Shown here one piece after another: positions 57,222 to 64,000 of a stretch of DNA of 64,000 nucleotides. Every line of letters starts with the position of its first letter. Positions within the stretch are counted from its first letter, which is position 1. Location: contig JAEYRD010000116.1 of the NCBI GenBank assembly GCA_023435725.1, positions 20,638 through 84,637 on the forward strand, in the 5' to 3' direction. A program made the position numbers and the translations under genes. Below the pieces are notes generated by a model. That model saw only the letters and a list, made by a program, of their open reading frames with translations. It was not told the origin of the DNA and ran no database searches. The DNA comes from Pseudomonadota bacterium. Its GTDB lineage: Bacteria > Pseudomonadota > Alphaproteobacteria > Rhizobiales > Xanthobacteraceae.

Positions 57222-58724
57222 CTATTCCGCCGCCATCAGGCTCGGCCGCGGGGCATCCTTCCAGGGTGCCTTGGTCTTCTTCCAGATCGGGGAGTTGATC
57301 GCCATGTCCATGTCGCGCGCGAAGATCGCGAACCCGTCATAGCCGTGGTAGGGACCGGAATAGTCCCAGGAGTGCATCTGGCGGAACGGCACGCCCATCT
57401 TCTGGAAGACGTACTTCTCCTTGATGCCGGAGCCGACCAGATCGGGCTGGATCTTCTCGACGAAGCGCTCGAACTCGTAGCCAGTAACGTCGTCGTAAAT
57501 CAGCGTGCCGTCCTTGACGTAGTGCTGGGCAGTGCGTTGATAGTCGTCGTTGTGGCCGAACTCGTAGCCGGTGCCGACGACCTCCATGCCGAGGTCTTCA
57601 TAGGCGCCGATGACATGGCGGGGACGCAGGCCGCCGACGAACAGCATCACGGTCTTGCCTTCCAGGCGCGGCCGGTACTTGGCGATCACCGCATCCATCA
57701 GCGGCTGGTACTTCGCGATGACGCGCTCGGCGCCTTCCTTGATCTTGTCGTCGAAGAAGCTCGCGATCTTGCGCAGCGATTCCGCGATCTTGGAGGGGCC
57801 GAAGAAATTGTACTCGCACCAGGGAATGCCGAACTTTTCCTCCATATGACGCGAAATGTAGTTCATCGAGCGATAGCAATGCAGCACGTTGAGCTTCGCC
57901 TTGGGCGTTGCCTCCAACTCGGCGAGACTGCCGTCGCCGGACCATTGCGCGATCACGCGCAGGCCCATCTCCTCGAGCAGGATGCGCGAGGACCAGGCGT
58001 CGCCGCCGATGTTGTAGTCGCCGATGATCGCAACGTCGTAGGGTGTGGATTCGAACGCCGGCTTCGCCTCCGGCGAGACCTTGTCGAAGATCCAGTCGCG
58101 CACGGCGTCGTTGGCGATGTGGTGACCGAGCGACTGCGAGACTCCACGGAAACCTTCGCAACGCACCGGGACGATCGTCTTGCCATCATACTCCTTGGAT
58201 TTCACCTTCGACACCGCCTCGATGTCGTCGCCGATCAGGCCAATGGGGCATTCCGACTGGATGGTGATGCCGTGGTTGAGCGGGAACAGCTCCTGGATCT
58301 CGTCGATGATCTTGGCGAGCTTCTTGTCGCCGCCGAACACGATGTCCTTCTCCTGGAAGTCGGAGGTGAACTGCATGGTGACGAACGTGTCGATGCCGGT
58401 CGTTCCGATGTAGTAGTTGCGCCGCGCGGCCCAGGAATACTGCCCGCAGCCGACCGGACCGTGGCTGATGTGGATCATGTCCTTGATCGGCCCCCACACC
58501 ACGCCCTTCGAGCCGGCATAAGCGCAGCCGCGGATAGTCATCACGCCGGGGATCGACTTGAGGTTCGACTTGACGCCGCAATCGGACTTGCCGGCCTCGT
58601 GCACGTTGAGGTGCTTGGCGCGACGCTTGGCGGTCTTTTCCGGATAGACCTTCAAGACTTCGTCGATCAGTTGCTTGTTGCGGGCCTTGATCTCCGCGAC
58701 GCTCTCGGTGGTTGCTAGGCTCAT
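57222..58724 (-). CDS. nifD: nitrogenase MoFe protein alpha chain
   Basis: 500 residues. SNLKSIPGVMTIRGCAYAGSKGVVWGPIKDMIHISHGPVGCGQYSW (P-cluster ligands), QSECPIGLIGDDIEAVSK, RCEGFRGVSQSLGHHIANDAVRDW, MHSWDYSGPYHGYDGFAIFARDMDM (FeMo-co His region). First gene of nifDKENX with a 225-base leader. Confidence 0.99.
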   Translation of the reverse strand: MSLATTESVAEIKARNKQLIDEVLKVYPEKTAKRRAKHLNVHEAGKSDCGVKSNLKSIPGVMTIRGCAYAGSKGVVWGPIKDMIHISHGPVGCGQYSWAARRNYYIGTTGIDTFVTMQFTSDFQEKDIVFGGDKKLAKIIDEIQELFPLNHGITIQSECPIGLIGDDIEAVSKVKSKEYDGKTIVPVRCEGFRGVSQSLGHHIANDAVRDWIFDKVSPEAKPAFESTPYDVAIIGDYNIGGDAWSSRILLEEMGLRVIAQWSGDGSLAELEATPKAKLNVLHCYRSMNYISRHMEEKFGIPWCEYNFFGPSKIAESLRKIASFFDDKIKEGAERVIAKYQPLMDAVIAKYRPRLEGKTVMLFVGGLRPRHVIGAYEDLGMEVVGTGYEFGHNDDYQRTAQHYVKDGTLIYDDVTGYEFERFVEKIQPDLVGSGIKEKYVFQKMGVPFRQMHSWDYSGPYHGYDGFAIFARDMDMAINSPIWKKTKAPWKDAPRPSLMAAE

Positions 58725-58948
58725 ACGAATATCCTTCGGTTATCCTCTGTGTGAAGGGTCGGACGCCTCCTCCGAAGCGCCTGATAGACGGACAAATCTC
58801 ACAACCCGATTTGTCCCGGTGTAGACACTCTGCTCTCCCCGCCGGGTGATCCGGCGCGCCGCTCTCTCGATCTCACGCGCGCGAACCGGCCAGCTCCCGC
58901 ATGCCGAGGAGATCAGGCCCGACGGCCGCGCCTTGCGTAGAAACTTTT

Positions 58949-58963
58949 GCAACGGGTGTGCCA
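58949..58963 (-). promoter_or_regulatory. sigma-54 promoter of nifDKENX
   Basis: On the minus strand the bases read TGGCACACCCGTTGC, one mismatch to TGGCACG-N4-TTGC; the leader to nifD is about 215 bases. Confidence 0.88.
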
Positions 58964-59022
58964 ACCCTTTCCGGACGAGAAAAGCGAAGCGATTGGAGAT
59001 AGATAGCGATGTTACTGACGAT

Positions 59023-59038
59023 TGTTGCAAACCCGACA
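59023..59038. promoter_or_regulatory. NifA-type upstream activator sequence 1 (nifD / divergent gene)
   Basis: TGTTGCAAACCCGACA, TGT-N10-ACA, 60 bases upstream of the nifD -24 element. Confidence 0.8.
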
Positions 59039-59072
59039 TCGCATCATGCCGACATGCCCCCGCACAGGCGGC

Positions 59073-59088
59073 TGTCCGAAACAAAACA
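59073..59088. promoter_or_regulatory. NifA-type upstream activator sequence 2 (nifD / divergent gene)
   Basis: TGTCCGAAACAAAACA, TGT-N10-ACA, 66 bases upstream of the divergent sigma-54 element. Confidence 0.7.
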
Positions 59089-59153
59089 ATGCGCCGGCGC
59101 ACAAACGATGGTCGAACGAGCGTTCGCACGCGCGATCGCGCCATTCTCGCGCG

Positions 59154-59169
59154 CGGTACGGAGCTTGCT
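59154..59169 (+). promoter_or_regulatory. sigma-54 promoter of the second pseudo-receiver gene
   Basis: CGGTACGGAGCTTGCT: GG and GC ten apart, TTGCT intact; 32 bases before the ATG at 59201. Confidence 0.7.
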
Positions 59170-59200
59170 TGATCCGCCGCAGCAACGCATCGAGGCCTTC

Positions 59201-59641
59201 ATGCCGTCCGAAACCGATCTTCATGCAAGCTGCAACCGCCCGACCGTGTTCGTGATCGAGCACGAGCAGGTGGTACGGTCGGCGCTCCACTACATCCTGC
59301 GGGATCGCTACCGTACCCTCGCATTTGCATCCCCTGACGAGGCCTTCGCAGCAGCTATGGACGCGCCCGATGCAATTCTGGCCGGAGCCACTGTCCTGCA
59401 AGACCTAGGCGGCCGGCTCCTGATCGGGCTCCGTGAGCGCTATGGCGATGCGGTGATCCTCGTCGTCGCCGACCGCAGCTCCGATCCCCTGGTGCAGCTG
59501 GCACGCGAGAGCGCCGTAGACGCAATCGTGTGCAAGCCGATCTCGTTCGAAACGGTCTGCGAGGCGGTTGACCGGGCCCTCGCAGCACCGATCGCTGGGG
59601 ACGCAACGTCCCGGCTCCTCATCCACTTGGCCTATGGCTGA
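59201..59641 (+). CDS. receiver-like protein without phospho-acceptor aspartate, divergent from nifD
   Basis: 146 residues: RPTVFVIEHEQVVRSALHYILRDRYRTLAFASPDEAFAAAMDAPDAILAGATVLQDLGGRLLIGLRERYGDAVILVVADRSSDPLVQLARESAVDAIVCKPISFETVCEAVDRALA. Receiver fold with the K of CKPISF, but the beta-3 Asp is Gly (AILAGA) and the T/S position is Ala (VVADR). A paralogue of the 32900 gene. The ATG at 59201 is the one after the predicted promoter; the open frame extends 64 codons upstream through it. Function unknown. Confidence 0.85.
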   Translation: MPSETDLHASCNRPTVFVIEHEQVVRSALHYILRDRYRTLAFASPDEAFAAAMDAPDAILAGATVLQDLGGRLLIGLRERYGDAVILVVADRSSDPLVQLARESAVDAIVCKPISFETVCEAVDRALAAPIAGDATSRLLIHLAYG

Positions 59642-59675
59642 CAGCCGGCCCATAGTACTGCACCGGAGACGATCG

Positions 59676-60119
59676 ATGACCCAATCTCAACCGACGCCGA
59701 TCGCGGACATCATCGAGAATTTTTCTCTGCTCGAGGAGTGGGACGATCGCTATCGGTACGTCATCGAGCTCGGCCGCAAGCTGCCGCCGTTTCCCGACGC
59801 GCAGCGCACCGACGCCAACAAGGTCCCAGGCTGCGTCAGCCAGGTCTGGCTGGCGACGAACGTCGCGCACCGGGACGGACGGCCGTTCCTCACCTTCTTC
59901 GGCGACAGCGACGCCCACATCGTCCGAGGTCTGGTCGCGATCCTGATTGCATTGTTGTCGGAACGGCCCGCCTCGGAGATCGCCGGCGAAGATCCGGTCG
60001 CGTTGTTCGATCGGCTCGGTCTCGGCGAGCATTTGACGCCGCAACGCTCCAACGGCTTTCGATCGATGGTCGCGCGGATGCGCGCAGACGCAACGGCCGT
60101 ACTGACGGAGGCCACGTGA
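59676..60119 (+). CDS. sufE: SufE-type sulfur acceptor
   Basis: 147 residues: ADIIENFSLLEEWDDRYRYVIELGRKLPPFPDAQRTDANKVPGCVSQVWLATNV (active-site Cys in GCVSQVW), DAHIVRGLVAILIALLSERPASEI, GEHLTPQRSNGFRSMVARMRADA. Activates SufS. Downstream of the pseudo-receiver gene and convergent with the nifZ-like/sufS operon. Confidence 0.95.
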   Translation: MTQSQPTPIADIIENFSLLEEWDDRYRYVIELGRKLPPFPDAQRTDANKVPGCVSQVWLATNVAHRDGRPFLTFFGDSDAHIVRGLVAILIALLSERPASEIAGEDPVALFDRLGLGEHLTPQRSNGFRSMVARMRADATAVLTEAT

Positions 60120-60135
60120 TGGCCTGCGGAAGACG

Positions 60136-60485
60136 TCAGGCGACGTCGAAGGCAGTCCCCATCCGCATCATCTCGCGCCCCCGCATGATGACGAACACCG
60201 ACTGGGCCACGAACTCGACCGTATAATAGATCTCGCCGAGGAAGCGCCAGCTCTCGCGCACGATGCCGGCATCGCCGGGATGCACCAGCGCCTCGCCGAT
60301 GTCCTTGTGCGGATACATGCCGTCGTTCCGGATCAACGCCGCCGCGCGAACCGGCTCTCCGGCCGAAAATTCGCCGGTGAAGCGCCGCTCCATGTTCCGC
60401 ACGGTGCGGCGCTGATGGGCGTCGCAGACCACGCGGGCAACAGGTCGCGGCTTGACAGACAGCCGCCTAGCTGCGGTCTGACCAG

Positions 60486-60489
<4 letters not shown>
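60136..60489 (-). CDS. NifZ-like protein downstream of sufS
   Basis: 117 residues, with an Arg-rich N-terminus then FSAGEPVRAAALIRNDGMYPHKDIGEALVHPGDAGIVRESWRFLGEIYYTVEFVAQSVFVIMRGREMM, the NifZ SH3-like pattern (IRNDGxYPxKDIG...GDxGxV). The ATG at 60489 overlaps the sufS stop. A third NifZ-like gene in the window. Confidence 0.75.
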
Positions 60490-61727
<1,238 letters not shown>

Positions 61728-61731
61728 GGAA

Positions 61732-63057
61732 CTAGTCCCGCCCTTTGAGCCAATCGTGCATCGTCCTCGACAACGCTCCGCGAAGGTCCTCGCCTGCGAT
61801 CGCGTCGATCACCTCGCCGACGAACGCCTCGATCAGCAGTGCCTCGGCTTGCTTTTCCGGAATACCGCGGGCCATGAGGTAGAACTTCAGCTGATCATCC
61901 AGCGCGCCGGTGGTAGTGCCGTGGCCGCACTGAACGTCATCGGCGAAGATTTCGAGTTCCGGCTTGCAAGTGGCGACCGCCTCATCCGACAAGAGCAGCG
62001 CCCGCGCCATCATTCTGGCGTCAGTCTGCTGCGCGCCCGGTTGCACCGTGATCCTGCCCTGGAACACTGCACGCGCCTCGTCGTCGACCACGGCCTTGAA
62101 CACCTCCCGGCTCTGCGAGCCCGCGGCGGCATGATCGACAGTCAATGTGGTGTCGGCGTGCTGACGGCCGGCCAGAAGGCTCGCCTGGTGCACGCTGGCT
62201 GTGGCCCCCCCGCCCGCGAGCCTCAGAAAAAGCTGGTTGCGCACCACTGCCCCGCCGGTCGTGAAGCCGAATTCGCGATAAGCCGCACCCTCCCCGATTT
62301 CAGCCAGCAGCGTTGCGATATGCAGCGCGGCCGCTCCTTCGGACGTGACCTTGATGTGATCGAGCCGGGACCGATCTCCAACCATCATCCGGAGCGCGGT
62401 GTTGACCTGGTAGTCGGACTGCTCTGGCCCCTCATGCGTCTCGACCAGCGTGATGGCGGCGCCGCTGCCGAGCTCCAGCGACGACCGCGTGAACATCGCG
62501 GACGGCGTCGCGGCCGTGGTGACGAAGGCCAGATGGATCGGCCGCGCCACCTCGACGTCGGGATCGACCGCGATGATCACGCCGTCGGCAGCGAACGCGG
62601 TATTGAGCGCTGCGGCGGGGTCGTTCCCGGCCATTCCGGCATCGAGCGAGACAGGCGTTTCATCTGCGTCGAGCACCTTGGCCGTGGCACGTATGCGGAC
62701 GCCTGGCTCGAGATCAGCGAGATCCGACAGTTCGGGGACAAAGGCACCATCGACGATCAGGAGACGGCGAAAGTCGAGGCCAGCGAAGACCATTCCGGCC
62801 TGTCCCGCAGCGGCCCAGGCCACTGCATCGGGCCGGGGCGCCAGCGGCTTGGCGTCACGAACCAGCCGCCGGAGATCGGTGTACTTCCATGCTTCGACGC
62901 GGGAATGCGGCAGGCCCTGCACCGCGAAGCGATCGAAGGCATCGCGCCGGATCGCCTCGATCTCGCCGCCACCGGGCAAGTCCTTGCACGACGCCGCGAA
63001 CAGATCGGCAAGCCCGATCTCGGCGGCGGTCTTCGCGGGACGGATCTCGGCATTCAT
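61732..63057 (-). CDS. sufD: SufD Fe-S assembly protein
   Basis: 441 residues: QGLPHSRVEAWKYTDLRRLVRDA, beta-helix core with TTGGAVVRNQLFLRLAGGGATASVHQASLLAGRQHADTTLTVDHAAAGSQSREVFKAVVDDEARAVFQGRITVQPGAQQTDARMMARALLLSDEAVATCKPELEIFADDVQCGHGTTTGALDDQLKFYLMARGIPEKQAEALLIEAFVGE. SufBCD scaffold partner. ATG at 63057, four bases after sufC. Confidence 0.96.
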   Translation of the reverse strand: MNAEIRPAKTAAEIGLADLFAASCKDLPGGGEIEAIRRDAFDRFAVQGLPHSRVEAWKYTDLRRLVRDAKPLAPRPDAVAWAAAGQAGMVFAGLDFRRLLIVDGAFVPELSDLADLEPGVRIRATAKVLDADETPVSLDAGMAGNDPAAALNTAFAADGVIIAVDPDVEVARPIHLAFVTTAATPSAMFTRSSLELGSGAAITLVETHEGPEQSDYQVNTALRMMVGDRSRLDHIKVTSEGAAALHIATLLAEIGEGAAYREFGFTTGGAVVRNQLFLRLAGGGATASVHQASLLAGRQHADTTLTVDHAAAGSQSREVFKAVVDDEARAVFQGRITVQPGAQQTDARMMARALLLSDEAVATCKPELEIFADDVQCGHGTTTGALDDQLKFYLMARGIPEKQAEALLIEAFVGEVIDAIAGEDLRGALSRTMHDWLKGRD

Positions 63058-63061
63058 GGGA

Positions 63062-63820
63062 TCACGCTGCCTCGCTCTGATACTGAGCGTAGCCCGTCGC
63101 TTCCAGCTCGAGCGCGAGCTCCTTGCCGCCGGTCTTGACGATACGCCCGGCCGCGAGCACGTGCACGACATCAGGAACGATGTAGTCGAGCAACCGCTGG
63201 TAGTGGGTAATGACGATCATGCCGCGGTCGGCGGCGCGGAGGCGATTGACGCCGTCGGCGACGACACGCAGCGCGTCGATGTCGAGCCCCGAATCGGTCT
63301 CGTCCAGCACGCAAAGGCGCGGCTCCAGCAGCGCCATCTGGAGCGTCTCGTTGCGCTTCTTCTCGCCGCCGGAGAAGCCGACATTGAGCGGCCGCTTGAG
63401 CATGTCGGGGTCGATTCCGAGTTGCTTGGCGAGCTCGCGTACGCGCTTCAGCACGTCGGGCGACGACAGCTCCTCCTCGCCGCGCTTCTTGCGCTGGGCG
63501 TTCAGCGCGGTGCGCAAAAAGCTCAACGTGGCGACGCCCGGTATCTCCAGGGGGTATTGGAAGGCCAGGAACAGCCCCTTAGCGGCGCGCTCGTCCGGCG
63601 TCATGGCGAGGAGATCCTCGCCGTTGAAGAGCACCTCTCCGCCCGTGATCTCATAGCCCGGCTTGCCCGACAGCACGTACGACAGCGTCGACTTGCCGGC
63701 GCCGTTGGGACCCATGATGGCATGGATCTCGCCCCTGTTCACGGTGAGGTCGAGGCCGTTGAGAATCTGGCGGCCGTCGATCTCGGCCGTCAGCCCGCGG
63801 ATGTCGAGGAGCGCCGTCAT
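63062..63820 (-). CDS. sufC: SufC Fe-S assembly ATPase
   Basis: 252 residues: MTALLDIRGLTAEIDGRQILNGLDLTVNRGEIHAIMGPNGAGKSTLSYVLSGKPGYEITGGEVLFNGEDLLAMTPDERAAKGLFLAFQYPLEIPG, NVGFSGGEKKRNETLQMALLEPRLCVLDETDSGLDIDALR. ABC ATPase of the SufBCD complex. The GTG-ATG pair at 63823/63820 is used, with ATG as start. Confidence 0.97.
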   Translation of the reverse strand: MTALLDIRGLTAEIDGRQILNGLDLTVNRGEIHAIMGPNGAGKSTLSYVLSGKPGYEITGGEVLFNGEDLLAMTPDERAAKGLFLAFQYPLEIPGVATLSFLRTALNAQRKKRGEEELSSPDVLKRVRELAKQLGIDPDMLKRPLNVGFSGGEKKRNETLQMALLEPRLCVLDETDSGLDIDALRVVADGVNRLRAADRGMIVITHYQRLLDYIVPDVVHVLAAGRIVKTGGKELALELEATGYAQYQSEAA

Positions 63821-63854
63821 CACACTTTTCCCTGCCTGTTGCGTTCAAAACTTG

Positions 63855-64000
63855 TCACCCGACACTCCCTTCGAGCGAGATCGAGATCAGCTTCTGCGCT
63901 TCCACTGCGAACTCCATCGGGAGCTGCTGAAGCACGTCCTTGACGAAGCCGTTGACGACGAGGCCGACCGCCTCCTCTTGGCTGAGGCCGCGCTGGATGC
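63855..64000 (-). CDS. sufB: SufB C-terminal end (partial)
   Basis: 48 residues of the C-terminus, translated from the reverse strand: IQRGLSQEEAVGLVVNGFVKDVLQQLPMEF, then AVEAQKLISISLEGSVG and a stop. This is the end of SufB (RGxxxxEAxxLVVxGFxxxVxxxLPMEFAVE). The rest lies past the window edge. Confidence 0.92.
   Translation of the reverse strand, partial: IQRGLSQEEAVGLVVNGFVKDVLQQLPMEFAVEAQKLISISLEGSVG

Noticed and set aside
56517..58718. 733-codon plus-strand open frame
   Set aside because: It is antisense to nifD/nifK and reflects GC-rich codon bias; those genes are certain. Similar long antisense frames occur at 53735-55588, 67-1455 and 43245-44744.

Overview
The window is high-GC alphaproteobacterial DNA and looks like a Bradyrhizobium or close relative: the protein repertoire (DUF992, DUF1269, DUF3551, HWE-family kinase, Irr-like Fur protein, rhizobial-type NifE) and the layout (fixABCX, nifV-cysE-nifW, nifH-nifQ, nifB operon, iscA-nifU-nifS-nifT, nifDKENX, suf) fit a compact nitrogen-fixation island of the kind known from free-living and photosynthetic bradyrhizobia. 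There are no nodulation genes, insertion sequences, tRNAs, rRNAs or CRISPR arrays. The species call is inference.

Layout. 1-7.45 kb (minus): a group 2-like [NiFe] hydrogenase (large subunit cut by the window edge, small subunit), a DUF3422 membrane protein, a TonB-dependent receptor and a NiCoT nickel permease behind a perfect NikR operator. 8-13 kb: small exported or stress proteins, a PAS/HWE histidine kinase and an epimerase remnant. 13.2-19.9 kb: a heavy-metal RND efflux pair (czcA, czcC, no adaptor gene) divergent from a two-component system whose regulator appears to start at AUU. 19.9-24.1 kb: modD, modABC (modC fused to a DUF2478 domain, with no full TOBE region) and a stand-alone Mop. 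24.1-33.8 kb: fixABCX, nifW, cysE, nifV, an Irr-like gene, nifQ, nifH, and divergently a pseudo-receiver protein plus a nitrogenase-associated ArsC-like protein. 33.8-48.9 kb: a ferredoxin/glutaredoxin/BolA operon, a divergent TPR/SufT/hydrolase operon, the very long nifB operon (nifB to a truncated hemoglobin), iscA-nifU-nifS-nifT-SIR2, and an orphan 196-residue protein. 48.9-60.1 kb: a Rieske protein, three unknown small genes, the nifDKENX operon with hspQ and fdxB, a second pseudo-receiver and sufE. 60.1-64 kb: sufBCDS with a NifZ-like gene.

Regulation. Reading the intergenic DNA by eye, I find sigma-54 -24/-12 elements paired with NifA-type TGT-N10-ACA upstream sites before modA, fixA, nifV, nifH, bolA, the TPR operon, nifB, iscA, the 196-residue gene, nifD and both pseudo-receiver genes. 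Several upstream sites sit between divergent promoters. This predicts one NifA regulon that covers molybdate uptake, electron supply, Fe-S supply, cofactor assembly and nitrogenase itself.

The most unusual items are: two paralogous receiver-like proteins without the phospho-acceptor aspartate, each divergent from a nitrogenase structural operon; a DegT-family protein without the PLP lysine in the nifB operon; the ModC-DUF2478 fusion; a SIR2-like protein at the end of the nifS operon; and several unrecognised small proteins that sit inside NifA-type operons.
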